Below, one piece after another: positions 39,219-48,502 of a DNA stretch of 64,000 bases. The notes under the pieces were generated by a model. That model saw only the letters and a program-made list of their open reading frames with translations. It was not told the DNA's origin and ran no database searches. The translations under genes were made by a program, and so were the position numbers. The number at the start of each line of letters is the position of its first letter. Positions within the stretch are counted from its first letter, which is position 1. Where the stretch lies: assembly GCF_900167565.1 (NCBI RefSeq), contig NZ_FUZV01000002.1, positions 1,488,001 to 1,552,000 of the forward strand. Direction: 5' to 3'. The stretch is from Pseudoxanthomonas indica. Its GTDB lineage: Bacteria; Pseudomonadota; Gammaproteobacteria; Xanthomonadales; Xanthomonadaceae.

Positions 39219-39470
39219 ATGCGCGTCGAATTGCTCCGCGCCTGGCCGCATCGGCATGAAGCCGTGCAGGTGGAACTGCCGGATGGCGCCTGTGTCGCCG
39301 ATGCGCTGCGCGCGGCCGGCTGGGAGGCCGACGCGGAAATCAGTGGTTACGCGGTATTCGGTGTGATCAGCCAGGCCGACAGTCCGTTGGCCGATGGGGA
39401 TCGTCTGGAACTGTTGAGGCCGTTGACCCTGGACCCCAAGGAAGCGCGCCGCAAAAGGGCGCGCAAGTAG
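39219..39470 (+). CDS. rnfH: RnfH-family ubiquitin-like protein
   Basis: An 83-residue beta-grasp protein (UPF0125). It starts MRVELLRAWPHRHEAVQVEL and has the conserved GYAVFGVISQADSPLADGDR and LELLRPLTLDPKEARRKRA segments. It directly abuts ratA with no gap, the usual toxin/antitoxin-like gene pairing by annotation, although such activity is not established for this pair. It converges on bamE with a 3-base gap. Confidence 0.93.
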   Translation: MRVELLRAWPHRHEAVQVELPDGACVADALRAAGWEADAEISGYAVFGVISQADSPLADGDRLELLRPLTLDPKEARRKRARK

Positions 39471-39473
39471 CCG

Positions 39474-39863
39474 TCAGCGACGGGCGCCCTTCTTCTTGTC
39501 TTTGGCGAGGTTGCCGAAACGGCCCATGTCGCTCGAAAGCTGCAAATCGTTCTCGGGGAAGTACTCGCCCTCCCAACTGGCCAGTGTGTCGCCCTGGAAA
39601 TGCAGGGTGAGGTTCTTGATCTCGGTGGTGCCGCGGCGATTGGTCCGCTCGGTGGCGGCATAGTCCCAGCGCTGGGCATGGAAGGGATCGGCAATCGAGG
39701 GGCTGCCAATCAGCGCCTGTACCTGCTGCTTGCTCTGGCCCACGGCCAGCTGGTCCACCGCCGCCTTGTCCAGCAGGTTGCCCTGGTAGATGGGTTGCTT
39801 GTACAGAATGCCGCAGCCGGCGGTCAGGGAGGCAAGGGCGGCAATCAGCAGGAATTTGCGCAT
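39474..39863 (-). CDS. bamE: Outer membrane protein assembly factor BamE (SmpA/OmlA)
   Basis: A 129-residue lipoprotein of the BAM complex that folds beta-barrel proteins into the outer membrane. The lipobox is LTAGC (Cys17), followed by YKQPIYQGNLLDKAAVDQL and the BamE core VGQSKQQVQALIGSPSIADP. The ATG at 39863 gives a good signal peptide; an in-frame ATG 24 bases upstream (MFSTPRRL) has GGGAG 12 bases before it and is an alternative. It is divergent from fur, a classic arrangement. Confidence 0.95.
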   Translation of the reverse strand: MRKFLLIAALASLTAGCGILYKQPIYQGNLLDKAAVDQLAVGQSKQQVQALIGSPSIADPFHAQRWDYAATERTNRRGTTEIKNLTLHFQGDTLASWEGEYFPENDLQLSSDMGRFGNLAKDKKKGARR

Positions 39864-39965
39864 GAGACGTCTAGGGGTGGAAAACATGCCGATGATACAC
39901 TCCCTGCGACCGCCGCAACCTAGGACCAGGCAGCCGGCACTAAACCGGTAGTGAATGGAGACGCC

Positions 39966-40370
39966 ATGGAATCCCAAGATCTTCGCAAGGTCGGCCTCAA
40001 GGTCACCCACCCCCGCATGCGCATCCTGGAACTGCTGGAGCAGCGCAACACCCAGCACCACTTCAGCGCGGAAGACATCTATCGCCAGTTGCTCGACCAC
40101 GGCGATGAAATCGGCCTGGCCACGGTGTACCGGGTGCTGACCCAGTTCGAAGCCGCCGGCCTGGTGCTCAAACACAACTTCGAAGGCGGTCAGGCGGTCT
40201 ACGAACTCGATCGCGGCGGCCATCACGACCACATGGTCGACGTCGACACCGGCAAGATCATCGAGTTCGAAAGCCTCGAGATCGAAAAGCTGCAGCGCGA
40301 AATCGCCGCCAAGCACGGCTACATCCTGGAAGAGCATTCGCTGGTGTTGTACGTGCGCAAGAAGCGCTAG
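39966..40370 (+). CDS. fur: Ferric uptake regulator Fur
   Basis: A 134-residue iron-dependent repressor. The DNA-binding domain has LKVTHPRMRILELLEQ and GLATVYRVLTQFEAAGLVLK. The metal sites are in the GGHHDHMVDVDTGKIIEF block. The usual CxxC zinc motif is absent after DHM (V-D-V-D instead), as in several xanthomonad Fur proteins. GGAG lies 5 bases before the ATG at 39966; an in-frame GTG at 39951 is less likely. It is divergent from bamE. Confidence 0.94.
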   Translation: MESQDLRKVGLKVTHPRMRILELLEQRNTQHHFSAEDIYRQLLDHGDEIGLATVYRVLTQFEAAGLVLKHNFEGGQAVYELDRGGHHDHMVDVDTGKIIEFESLEIEKLQREIAAKHGYILEEHSLVLYVRKKR

Positions 40371-40400
40371 AAGCAACAGCGAAAAGCGCCCCCATCCCAG

Positions 40401-40425
40401 CCTTTCCCCGCAAGCGGGGGGAAGG
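40401..40425. terminator. Bidirectional hairpin between fur and recN, REP-like
   Basis: CCTTTCCCCGC pairs with GCGGGGGGAAGG with a small bulge around AA. It lies between two convergent genes. Its sequence (preceded by CCCCATCCCAG) is a relative of the element found in dnaE2. Confidence 0.65.
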
Positions 40426-40460
40426 GGCCCATAAACCGTTGCAAGCGGTCAAGTGGGTTG

Positions 40461-42128
40461 TCAGATCACGTCGGCCAGCAGCCGCTTGGCCGCCGCGTGC
40501 GCTTCCTTGCTCACTTCCACGCCGCCGAGCATGCGCGCCAGTTCTTCCTGGCGTTGCTTGGCCGACAGCAGTTCGACCGCACTCTGGGTCATGCCGTCCA
40601 CCGGCGCCTTGCTGACGCGGTAGTGGGCGTGGCCCTGGGCCGCGACCTGGGGCAGGTGGGTCACGCACAGCACCTGGCGCTGGTTGCCGAGTGCCCGCAG
40701 TTTCTTGCCGACAATGTCGGCCACCGCGCCGCCGATGCCGGAATCCACTTCGTCGAAGATCATGGTTGGTACGGCGTCCACGCCCAGCGCCGCCACTTCG
40801 ATGGCCAGCGAAACGCGCGACAGCTCACCACCCGAGGCGACCTTGCGCAGGGGACGCGGCGGCTGTCCGGCATTGGCCGCCACCAGGAATTCCACCCGCT
40901 CGGCGCCGCCGGCATCCGGTCGATCCGCCTCGTGCGGTTCCAGGCTGATCTCGAAACGACCGCCGCCCATGCCCAGTTCGGCAATCAGGGCGGTGGTGGC
41001 TTTGCCCAGCTCCTTGGCGGCGCGTTGACGGCTGCGGCTCAGGCGGGCGGCGGCGTCCTTCCACTGCTGGCGGGCGTCGTCAATCAAGCCATTGAGCACC
41101 AGCAGCCGCTCGCCGGCACCGCGCAGGCCTTCCAGTTCCTCGCCCATCGCTGCGCGCACGCGCGCCAGGTCATCCGGGCTGGTGCGGTGTTTGCGTGACA
41201 GATCGTGGATGCGGCTCAGCTTGTGCTCCAGCGCTTCGAACTGTTCGGGATCGGCGTCCAGGTCTTCGCGCAACTGGCTGAGCAGCGCCAACGCTTCATC
41301 CAGCTGGATATGGGCGCTCTCGAGCAGGCCATCGACCTCGCCCAGGCGCGGTTCCAGGCTCAGCATGCGTGCCAGCTCGGCGCGGGTCTGCTGCAGTTGG
41401 CGGCCCAGCGCCTGGCCTTCGTCATCGCCCAGGCGGGCCAGGGCGGTGTCGCAGGCCTGGATCAAGCCGGCCGCGTTGGCGTGGCGGCGGTGGGCGGCGT
41501 TGAGTTGCTCGATTGCCGTCGGCGCCAGATCTTCGCGCTCCAGCTCGGCCAACTGGTGTGCCAGGTAGTTCAGGCGATCCGAGACGTCGCCTTGCCGCGA
41601 CAACTGCTCGCGCTCGGCCAGCAGCGCCGACCACTGCGCTGCGGCCATGGCCACCGTCTCGCGTTCCTTGCCATTGCGCGCGTAACCATCGAGCAGCTCG
41701 CGCTGGCTGGCCTTGTCCATCAGCGCCTGATGTTCGTGCTGCCCGTGAATCTCGACCAGACGGCCGGCCAGTTCGCCCAGTTGCCCCAGGGTCACGCTGC
41801 GGCCATTGATCCAGGCACGCGAGCCGCCATCGGCGCGGATGACCCGGCGCAACTGGCAGGCGCCGTCGTCGTCCAGCTCGTTCTCACCCAGCCAGGTTTG
41901 CGCCGGGGTATTGCCGGCCAGCGCAAACTCGGCCGACAGCTCGGCGCGCTCGGCGCCGTGGCGGACCACGCCGCTGTCGGCGCGCAGGCCGGACAGGAAG
42001 CCCAGCGCATCCACCAGCAACGACTTGCCGGCGCCGGTTTCACCGGAAATGACGGTCATGCCTTCGCCGAATTCCAGCTCGGTGGCGCGGACGACGGCGA
42101 AATCCTTGATCGAGAGATGTCTGAGCAT
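40461..42128 (-). CDS. recN: DNA repair protein RecN
   Basis: A 555-residue SMC-like ATPase for double-strand-break repair. Walker A is GETGAGKSLL (about residues 30-39), a long coiled coil fills about residues 150-370, the ABC signature region is KVASGGELSRVSLAIEVAAL, and Walker B is MIFDEVDSGIGGAVADIVG. The length is normal. RecN tethers DNA ends and in many species belongs to the SOS regulon; I did not see a TTTCACC-type dyad in its short upstream region. It is divergent from hrcA. Confidence 0.96.
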   Translation of the reverse strand: MLRHLSIKDFAVVRATELEFGEGMTVISGETGAGKSLLVDALGFLSGLRADSGVVRHGAERAELSAEFALAGNTPAQTWLGENELDDDGACQLRRVIRADGGSRAWINGRSVTLGQLGELAGRLVEIHGQHEHQALMDKASQRELLDGYARNGKERETVAMAAAQWSALLAEREQLSRQGDVSDRLNYLAHQLAELEREDLAPTAIEQLNAAHRRHANAAGLIQACDTALARLGDDEGQALGRQLQQTRAELARMLSLEPRLGEVDGLLESAHIQLDEALALLSQLREDLDADPEQFEALEHKLSRIHDLSRKHRTSPDDLARVRAAMGEELEGLRGAGERLLVLNGLIDDARQQWKDAAARLSRSRQRAAKELGKATTALIAELGMGGGRFEISLEPHEADRPDAGGAERVEFLVAANAGQPPRPLRKVASGGELSRVSLAIEVAALGVDAVPTMIFDEVDSGIGGAVADIVGKKLRALGNQRQVLCVTHLPQVAAQGHAHYRVSKAPVDGMTQSAVELLSAKQRQEELARMLGGVEVSKEAHAAAKRLLADVI

Positions 42129-42250
42129 GGGCCTATTGTATGCGGGGCCATGACCCCTTCATGGCGCGCGCAGTCTGTGGCCGTCCGGTCGCAGCCGTCG
42201 AGACCCATGGCCGGGTCCACCCTTGCGATGGCGCGGCCCAGCCGGTATCT

Positions 42251-43315
42251 ATGCGCAGGATGATGTCCTCTTCCGCCGACGCTCCGCTGGACCCGCGTGC
42301 CCGTCAATTGCTGCGCACGCTGATCTCGCGCTACATCCACGACGGTGAGCCGGTGGGTTCGCAGACCCTGGCCAAGTACGCCGGGCTGGATGTCAGCGCC
42401 GCGACCATCCGGAACATCCTGGCCGAGCTGGAAGAAGTGGGCCTGCTGAGTTCGCCGCACACTTCGGCCGGGCGCATTCCCACCGCGCAGGGCTATCGGG
42501 TGTTTGTCGACAGCCTGGTGCAGGTGCAATCGCTGGGCGAACCCGAGATCAGCCGGCTGCGCCACGAGCTGCCCGCCGGCGCGGGCACCCAGGCGCTGCT
42601 CGGCAATGCCTCGGAACTGCTGTCGGCGATGACCCATTTCGTCGGCGTGGTCAGTGCGCCCAAACGGGAGCAGTTCGCCTTCCGCTATATCGACTTCGTG
42701 CCTCTGGATGGGCGGCGGGTGATGGCGATCCTGGTGTTTGCCGACAATGACGTGCAGAACCGGGTCATCGAGCCGCGCCGGGTCTATGACCGCTCCGAAC
42801 TGGAAAAGATCGCCAACTTCCTCAATACCCACTTTGCCGGGCGGCCCGTGTCCGAGATTCGCGCCACCCTGCTGCGCGACCTGCGCCAGGCGCGCGCGGA
42901 GATGGAAGGGCTGCTGGCGCAGGCGGTGGATCTGGCCGAACAGGCGCTGGCCCCTCCCGGCGACGACGTGGTGCTGGCCGGGCAGACGCGGCTGATGAGC
43001 GTGCATGACCTGTCGGATCTGGAACGCCTGCGCGAGTTGTTCGAGGCGTTCGCCCGCAAGCGCGAAATCCTGCAGTTGCTGGAGCGCACCCTGCGCGCGC
43101 CCGGCGTCCGCATCTTCATTGGTGAAGACACCGGCCTGGCCCGCCACGACAGCGTCTCGGTGGTCACGGCGCCGTACATGGCCGGGGGCCACGTGCTGGG
43201 CGTGCTGGGGGTGATTGGCCCCACCCGCATGGCCTATGACCGGGTCATCCCGGTGGTGCAGGCCGCCGCCGATGCGTTGGGCGCCGCCTTGAATCCGGAC
43301 AGCCCGACCCAATAA
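42251..43315 (+). CDS. hrcA: Heat-inducible transcription repressor HrcA
   Basis: A 354-residue repressor of class I heat-shock genes. The winged helix [20 protein letters not shown] and [20 protein letters not shown] are diagnostic, followed by [20 protein letters not shown]. The C-terminal GAF-like domain ends with [20 protein letters not shown]. ATGs at 42251, 42260 and 42263 are all possible; I used the first. It heads the hrcA-grpE-dnaK-dnaJ cluster, 42 bases before grpE. No CIRCE operator is visible near hrcA, grpE or dnaK, so its main target (probably groESL) lies elsewhere. Confidence 0.95.
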   Translation: MRRMMSSSADAPLDPRARQLLRTLISRYIHDGEPVGSQTLAKYAGLDVSAATIRNILAELEEVGLLSSPHTSAGRIPTAQGYRVFVDSLVQVQSLGEPEISRLRHELPAGAGTQALLGNASELLSAMTHFVGVVSAPKREQFAFRYIDFVPLDGRRVMAILVFADNDVQNRVIEPRRVYDRSELEKIANFLNTHFAGRPVSEIRATLLRDLRQARAEMEGLLAQAVDLAEQALAPPGDDVVLAGQTRLMSVHDLSDLERLRELFEAFARKREILQLLERTLRAPGVRIFIGEDTGLARHDSVSVVTAPYMAGGHVLGVLGVIGPTRMAYDRVIPVVQAAADALGAALNPDSPTQ

Positions 43316-43356
43316 GTGGGCTTTGCGCGGCCGGATCAGCCGCGACGGGACCTCAA

Positions 43357-43875
43357 ATGAACCAGAACGAACACGACCTCGACCCGGGCCAGACGCCCGA
43401 CCAGCCGGCTGCCGACAGCCCCCTGCATGCCGAACTGGAGACGCTGCGCAACGAGCTCGACCAGTTGCGTGCGAGCAGCCTGATGGAGCGCGCCGACCTG
43501 GAGAACCAGCGCAAGCGCGTGCAACGCGACATCGAGACCGCGCGCAAATTCGCCAACGAACGCCTGCTGGGCGAACTGCTGCCGGTCTTCGACAGCCTGG
43601 ATGGCGGCCTGGTGGCCGCTGGCCCGGAAGCCGGCCCGCTGCGCGATGGCCTGGAACTGACGTACAAGCAGTTGCTCAAGGTGGCCAACGACAACGGCCT
43701 GAGCGTGGTGGATCCGGTCGGCGAAGCCTTCAATCCCGAACATCACCAGGCCATCAGCCAGGCCGACGTGCCCGGCGCGGCGCCCGGCAGCGTGGTGCAG
43801 GTGTTCCAGAAGGGCTACCTGCTCAACGACCGCCTGCTGCGTCCGGCCCTGGTGGTCGTGGCGCGCCACGACTGA
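43357..43875 (+). CDS. grpE: GrpE, nucleotide exchange factor for DnaK
   Basis: A 172-residue co-chaperone. The N-terminal long coiled coil ([20 protein letters not shown]) leads to the family block [20 protein letters not shown], and the C-terminal beta domain ends with [20 protein letters not shown]. It opens the DnaK nucleotide cleft to release ADP and thermally senses by helix melting in other species. Start ATG follows a GGGACC-type weak site. It sits between hrcA and dnaK. Confidence 0.96.
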   Translation: MNQNEHDLDPGQTPDQPAADSPLHAELETLRNELDQLRASSLMERADLENQRKRVQRDIETARKFANERLLGELLPVFDSLDGGLVAAGPEAGPLRDGLELTYKQLLKVANDNGLSVVDPVGEAFNPEHHQAISQADVPGAAPGSVVQVFQKGYLLNDRLLRPALVVVARHD

Positions 43876-43891
43876 ATCCGGCGGTGGCCAA

Positions 43892-43919
43892 CGCTTGAAC
43901 CGCGCCGGCCCACCCCCAC
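43892..43919 (+). promoter_or_regulatory. Candidate sigma-32 promoter upstream of dnaK
   Basis: CTTGAA (43892-43897), then 13 bases and CCCCCACATC (43911-43920). This is close to the heat-shock consensus CTTGAA-N13-17-CCCCATNT. It lies about 75 bases before the dnaK ATG. Confidence 0.5.
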
Positions 43920-43995
43920 ATCCGAGTCATCCCCGGCCCAGCGCCGGACCTCCATCGACATCAGCAATACAGACTTACTAGGGAGCGACCCCAAC

Positions 43996-45918
43996 ATGGG
44001 CAAGATCATCGGTATCGACCTGGGCACGACCAATTCGTGCGTGGCGATCATGGAAGGCGGCAAGGCGCGCGTCATCGAGAATTCGGAAGGCGATCGCACC
44101 ACCCCGTCCATCGTCGCTTACACCAAGGACGGCGAAGTCCTGGTGGGCGCCTCGGCCAAGCGCCAGGCCGTCACCAACCCCAAGAACACCTTCTTCGCGG
44201 TGAAGCGCCTGATCGGCCGCAAGTTCACCGACGCCGAAGTGCAGAAGGACATGGACCTGGTGCCGTACGGCATCGTCGCCCATGAGAACGGCGACGCCTG
44301 GGTGGCGACCGCCGACGGCAAGAACATGGCGCCGCAGGAAATCTCCGCGCGCGTGCTGGAAAAGATGAAGAAGACGGCCGAAGCCTTCCTCGGCGAGACC
44401 GTCACCGAAGCCGTCATCACCGTGCCGGCCTACTTCAACGACAGCCAGCGCCAGGCGACCAAGGACGCCGGCCGCATCGCCGGTCTGGACGTCAAGCGCA
44501 TCATCAACGAGCCCACCGCGGCTGCACTGGCCTACGGCCTGGACAAGGCTGACGGCGCCGATCGCAAGATCGCCGTGTACGACCTGGGCGGCGGCACCTT
44601 CGACGTGTCGATCATCGAGATCGCCAACGTCGACGGCGAGAAGCAGTTCGAAGTGCTGGCCACCAACGGCGACACCTTCCTGGGTGGCGAAGACTTCGAC
44701 AAGCGCGTCATCGATTACCTCGTCGAGGAATTCCTCAAGGACCAGGGCATCGACCTGCGCAAGGATCCGCTGGCCCTGCAGCGCCTGAAGGACGCCGCCG
44801 AGCGCGCCAAGATCGAGCTGTCCAGCTCGCAGCAGACCGAAGTGAACCTGCCGTACGTCACCGCTGACGCGTCCGGTCCCAAGCACCTCAACATCAAGCT
44901 GACCCGCGCCAAGCTGGAAGCGCTGGTGGAAGACCTGATCAAGAAGTCGATCGAACCCTGCCGCATTGCCCTGAATGACGCCGGCCTGCGCGCCAGCGAA
45001 ATCAGCGAAGTGATCCTGGTCGGCGGTCAGACCCGCATGCCCAAGGTCCAGCAGGCCGTGGCCGACTTCTTCGGCAAGGAACCGCGCAAGGACGTCAACC
45101 CGGACGAAGCCGTGGCCGTGGGCGCTGCGATCCAGGGTGGCGTGCTGGCCGGCGACGTCAAGGACGTGCTGCTGCTCGACGTCACTCCGTTGAGCCTGGG
45201 CATCGAAACCCTGGGCGGCGTGATGACCAAGATCATCGAGAAGAACACCACCATCCCGACCAAGGCCTCGCAAACCTTCTCCACCGCCGAGGACAACCAG
45301 TCCGCGGTGACCGTGCATGTGCTGCAGGGCGAGCGCGAACAGGCCCGCTACAACAAGTCGCTGGCGCGCTTTGACCTGGCCGGCATCGACGCCGCCCCGC
45401 GCGGCATGCCGCAGGTGGAAGTGTCATTCGACATCGACGCCAACGGCATCCTGCACGTGTCGGCGCGCGACAAGAAGACCGGCAAGGAGCAGAAGGTCGA
45501 GATCAAGGCGGGCTCCGGCCTGTCCGAGGACGAGATCGCGCGGATGGTCGCCGATGCCGAAGCGCATCGCGAGGAAGACAAGAAGTTCCATGACCTGGTG
45601 CAGGCGCGCAACAAGGCCGACGGCCTGCTGCACGCCACCCGCACCGCCATCACCGAACATGGCAGCAAGGTGCCGGGTGACGTGATTGGCCGGGTGGAAT
45701 CGGCCATCGCCGATCTGGACACCGCCATGAAAGGCGATGACCAGGCGCAGATCGAAGCCAAGTCCAAAGCGCTGGAAGAAGCCGGCCAGTCGTTGTACGC
45801 GGCGGCTTCGGCCGGCGCGCAACCGGGTGCCGATGACGGCGCCGGTGGTGCGGGTTCGAACGCCGGCGACGACGTGGTCGACGCCGAGTTCACCGAAGTC
45901 AAGGACGACAAGAAGTAA
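43996..45918 (+). CDS. dnaK: Molecular chaperone DnaK (Hsp70)
   Basis: A 640-residue Hsp70. The N-terminal ATPase starts [20 protein letters not shown] with the phosphate loop GTTNS, and has the signature [13 protein letters not shown] and the later [20 protein letters not shown]. The substrate-binding domain follows ([20 protein letters not shown]), and the C-terminal lid ends with the acidic tail [17 protein letters not shown]. Length is normal. GGGAGCGA lies 9 bases before the ATG. It works with GrpE and DnaJ, encoded on either side. Confidence 0.98.
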   Translation: MGKIIGIDLGTTNSCVAIMEGGKARVIENSEGDRTTPSIVAYTKDGEVLVGASAKRQAVTNPKNTFFAVKRLIGRKFTDAEVQKDMDLVPYGIVAHENGDAWVATADGKNMAPQEISARVLEKMKKTAEAFLGETVTEAVITVPAYFNDSQRQATKDAGRIAGLDVKRIINEPTAAALAYGLDKADGADRKIAVYDLGGGTFDVSIIEIANVDGEKQFEVLATNGDTFLGGEDFDKRVIDYLVEEFLKDQGIDLRKDPLALQRLKDAAERAKIELSSSQQTEVNLPYVTADASGPKHLNIKLTRAKLEALVEDLIKKSIEPCRIALNDAGLRASEISEVILVGGQTRMPKVQQAVADFFGKEPRKDVNPDEAVAVGAAIQGGVLAGDVKDVLLLDVTPLSLGIETLGGVMTKIIEKNTTIPTKASQTFSTAEDNQSAVTVHVLQGEREQARYNKSLARFDLAGIDAAPRGMPQVEVSFDIDANGILHVSARDKKTGKEQKVEIKAGSGLSEDEIARMVADAEAHREEDKKFHDLVQARNKADGLLHATRTAITEHGSKVPGDVIGRVESAIADLDTAMKGDDQAQIEAKSKALEEAGQSLYAAASAGAQPGADDGAGGAGSNAGDDVVDAEFTEVKDDKK

Positions 45919-45951
45919 GCAAGCCGGCATTCGATAGCCGGTGACCGGAAC

Positions 45952-46009
45952 GGGAACTGGAGATCGGCGAGGCAGGCGATTCGTCGCACGTCCGCAGGCT
46001 CCGGTTCCC
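45952..46009 (+). other. dnaK-dnaJ intergenic stem-loop
   Basis: GGGAACTGGAG (45952-45962) pairs with CTCCGGTTCCC (45999-46009), 11 bp with one G-U, enclosing 36 bases. No T tract follows. It may set the dnaK to dnaJ expression ratio by stabilising or attenuating the message. Confidence 0.5.
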
Positions 46010-46055
46010 TTTCCATTGGGAGCAATGAAATGTGCAAGGCCCACGTGACCCACCC

Positions 46056-47174
46056 ATGAGCAAACGCGATTACTACGAAGTGCTGGGCGTGCAACGCAAT
46101 GCCAGTGACGACGACCTGAAAAAGGCCTACCGCCGCTGCGCGATGAAGTTCCATCCGGATCGCAATCCGGGCGACAAGGCGGCCGAAGCCTCGTTCAAGG
46201 AGTCCAAGGAAGCCTACGAAGTGCTGTCCGACAGCGCCAAGCGGCGCGCCTATGACGCCCACGGGCATTCGGCGTTCGAGCACGGCATGGGCGGTGGCGG
46301 CGGCGCCGGGCCGGACATGGGCGACATCTTCGGTGACATCTTCGGCAACATCTTCGGCGGCGGCGGTGCCCGCGCCGCACGTCGCGGCGCCGATGTCGGC
46401 TACGTGATGGAACTGGATCTGGAAGAGGCCGTTGCCGGCGTCGAGAAGCGCATCGAGATTCCCACCCTGGTGGCCTGCGAACCCTGCAACGGCAGTGGCT
46501 CGGAGGACGGCCAGATTGAAACCTGCAGCACCTGTGGTGGCCGCGGCAACGTGCGCATGCAGCGCGGCATCTTCGCCATGCAGCAGAGCTGCCCGGCCTG
46601 CGGCGGCCGCGGCCAGACCATCAAGAATCCCTGCAAGGAATGCCACGGCGCCGGTCGCGTGGAAGAAGAGAAAGTCCTGTCGGTCAAGATTCCGGCCGGC
46701 GTGGACAATGGTGACCGCATCCGCCTGACCGGTGAAGGCGAAGCCGGCCCGCCGGGTACGCCGCCGGGCGATCTGTACGTGGAAGTGCGCGTGCGTGAGC
46801 ACGACATCTTCCAGCGCGATGGCGACGACCTGCATTGCGAAGTGCCGATCCGCATCTCGCAGGCGGCGCTGGGCGACACCGTGCGCGTGCCTACGCTCAA
46901 TGGCGATGCGGAAATCCGCATCCCCGCCGAAACCCAGACCGGCAAGCTGTTCCGCCTGCGCGGCAAGGGCGTCAAGTCGGTGCGCAGCCGCAGTGAAGGC
47001 GATTTGTATTGCCGGGTGGTGGTGGAGACGCCGGTCAACCTGACCAATGAACAGCGCGAATTGCTGGAGAAGTTCGAAGCCACCTTTGTCGGCGACGAAG
47101 CGCGCAAGCATTCGCCCAAGTCGGCCACCTTCCTGGATGGCGTCAAGGGATTCTGGGATCGGATGACGTCGTGA
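46056..47174 (+). CDS. dnaJ: Chaperone protein DnaJ (Hsp40)
   Basis: A 372-residue type I J-protein. The J domain [20 protein letters not shown] includes HPD in [10 protein letters not shown] Gly/Phe-rich stretch ([20 protein letters not shown]) follows, then four CxxCxGxG-type zinc repeats ([32 protein letters not shown]). The C-terminal substrate domains end near [11 protein letters not shown]. It stimulates DnaK ATP hydrolysis. The ATG at 46056 gives MSKRDYY. It is 137 bases after dnaK, with a stem-loop in the gap. Confidence 0.97.
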   Translation: MSKRDYYEVLGVQRNASDDDLKKAYRRCAMKFHPDRNPGDKAAEASFKESKEAYEVLSDSAKRRAYDAHGHSAFEHGMGGGGGAGPDMGDIFGDIFGNIFGGGGARAARRGADVGYVMELDLEEAVAGVEKRIEIPTLVACEPCNGSGSEDGQIETCSTCGGRGNVRMQRGIFAMQQSCPACGGRGQTIKNPCKECHGAGRVEEEKVLSVKIPAGVDNGDRIRLTGEGEAGPPGTPPGDLYVEVRVREHDIFQRDGDDLHCEVPIRISQAALGDTVRVPTLNGDAEIRIPAETQTGKLFRLRGKGVKSVRSRSEGDLYCRVVVETPVNLTNEQRELLEKFEATFVGDEARKHSPKSATFLDGVKGFWDRMTS

Positions 47175-47218
47175 TCCAACCGCCAGCCGCGCATTGAAGG
47201 CGCGCGGCGAGGAAAGAA

Positions 47219-48385
47219 TCAGGTCGCCTGTCGGGATGCTTCCGGCAGGTGGCCTTTCTTTTGCGCGGGCCGACCATTGAACAGCAGGCGCAGGGTGTCG
47301 TAGCGCAGGACCAGCCGCTGATGCAGCAGCCAGGGCAACAGCAATGCCGTCGTCAGTACGAGGCCGAATTTGAGCGCCAGGGGCGCCTGCACCGGTGCCA
47401 GCCAAGTGGCCAGCACCACCACGATCAGATGGTGAAACAGATAAATCGAATAGCTGGCATCGGCCAGTTGTCGCCAGCCCGTCCACGGACGCGCCAGCCA
47501 GCGCAAGCCCACGGCCAACACCGCACGCACCAGCCACCACACCCATAGCGCGCTGGCGGCGGCGAGGGCCAGCTTGGCGATCAGGCCCTGCGGATCCTCG
47601 CCCAACCAGTGGATGCCGGCCGCGGTGGCCAGCGCCAGCGCCGCATCCAACAGGGAAAATGCGCTGAACTCGACCAGCAATCCGGCATCGGACTGCAGCC
47701 ACGCGCCGCCGGCAAAGAACGGCAGGTAGTAGAGCAGTTCGAGCGGATCAATCACGCCCGCCAGGGTCAGCCGCCCCCAGTCCGGTTGCACGAAGGCGAT
47801 GGCGCGCGGCACCAGCAAGGCGAGCGTGCCCAGCAGCATCAGCAGCCAGGCGCGCCTGCGTGGCAGCCATCGCGGCGTCGGCGAGAGGCGTTGCAGGGCA
47901 GGGGCGAGCAGGGCGGCGGCCGCGCAGTACACCAGCAGGTAGACCAGGAACCACAAATGCCCCAGCCAATGGCCGCTGCGCCAGGCCTGTGCCCAGGTGG
48001 CCCAGTGCCACTGCGAGCCCGGCGCCGCCTGCGCCGCCAGCCAGCCGACCTGCAGCAGATTGAAGCTCAGCAGCGTGGCCAGCAGCGGCACGCCGATGCG
48101 CCGCGCGCGATCCTGCAGAAACCGCGCGGTCGACCAGCGCTGGAGCAGCAGCATCGAGAAGAAGCCGGAAATCAGGAAGAACGCTGGCATGCGGAACGAA
48201 TGGATGGCGTCGACCAGGCGATCGAAGAAGACCGTGCCATTGGGATCGCGCACCAGCCAGCGACTGCCGAGCGCATACGGGTCGGCCGCGTGGATTACCA
48301 CGCCCAGCAACATCAGCAGGCTGCGCAGCGCGTCCATGCCATGCAGGCGGTCTGGCGCCTGTGGCAGTTCCCCCGGGTTGGACAT
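47219..48385 (-). CDS. Acyltransferase-3 family membrane protein (OpgC-like)
   Basis: A 388-residue integral membrane O-acyltransferase with about ten hydrophobic helices. The N-terminal motif RLHGMDALRSLLMLLGVVIH with catalytic-type His, and the AIHSFRMPAFFLISGFFSML segment, are typical of acyltransferase family 3 and OpgC/MdoC. Such enzymes acylate periplasmic glucans, polysaccharides or other envelope sugars; the substrate here is unknown. The ATG at 48385 has an excellent AAGGAGG 8 bases upstream; the longer frame is unlikely. It is divergent from tyrA. Its 3' end also encodes the dnaJ terminator stem. Confidence 0.87.
   Translation of the reverse strand: MSNPGELPQAPDRLHGMDALRSLLMLLGVVIHAADPYALGSRWLVRDPNGTVFFDRLVDAIHSFRMPAFFLISGFFSMLLLQRWSTARFLQDRARRIGVPLLATLLSFNLLQVGWLAAQAAPGSQWHWATWAQAWRSGHWLGHLWFLVYLLVYCAAAALLAPALQRLSPTPRWLPRRRAWLLMLLGTLALLVPRAIAFVQPDWGRLTLAGVIDPLELLYYLPFFAGGAWLQSDAGLLVEFSAFSLLDAALALATAAGIHWLGEDPQGLIAKLALAAASALWVWWLVRAVLAVGLRWLARPWTGWRQLADASYSIYLFHHLIVVVLATWLAPVQAPLALKFGLVLTTALLLPWLLHQRLVLRYDTLRLLFNGRPAQKKGHLPEASRQAT
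47222..47262 (+). terminator. Terminator of the dnaK-dnaJ operon
   Basis: A 13-bp stem GGTCGCCTGTCGG / CCGGCAGGTGGCC (three G-U pairs), loop GATGCTT, then TTTCTTTT. It lies inside the last codons of the convergent acyltransferase gene. Confidence 0.75.
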
Positions 48386-48472
48386 CGGCGACCTCCTTCG
48401 CTGTCTGCTCAAACGCAGACTGCTGGCGCCAACGGCCGCAACGTCCACCACGCTACGCACCCACAGCTTCTA

Positions 48473-48502
48473 GAATGGGGGCTCCCCGCGGAGCCCCCAT
48501 TC
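48473..48502 (+). promoter_or_regulatory. Perfect 13-bp palindrome enclosing the tyrA ribosome binding site
   Basis: GAATGGGGGCTCC (48473-48485) and GGAGCCCCCATTC (48490-48502) are exact inverted repeats with a CCGC loop. They end directly before the GTG start and contain its GGAG. A TAGAAT overlaps the left arm at 48471-48476, so the dyad could act as an RNA hairpin or as a DNA operator. Confidence 0.65.

Noticed and set aside
42129..42250. CIRCE operator before hrcA
   Set aside because: No TTAGCACTC / GAGTGCTAA inverted repeat is present in this interval or between hrcA and dnaK.
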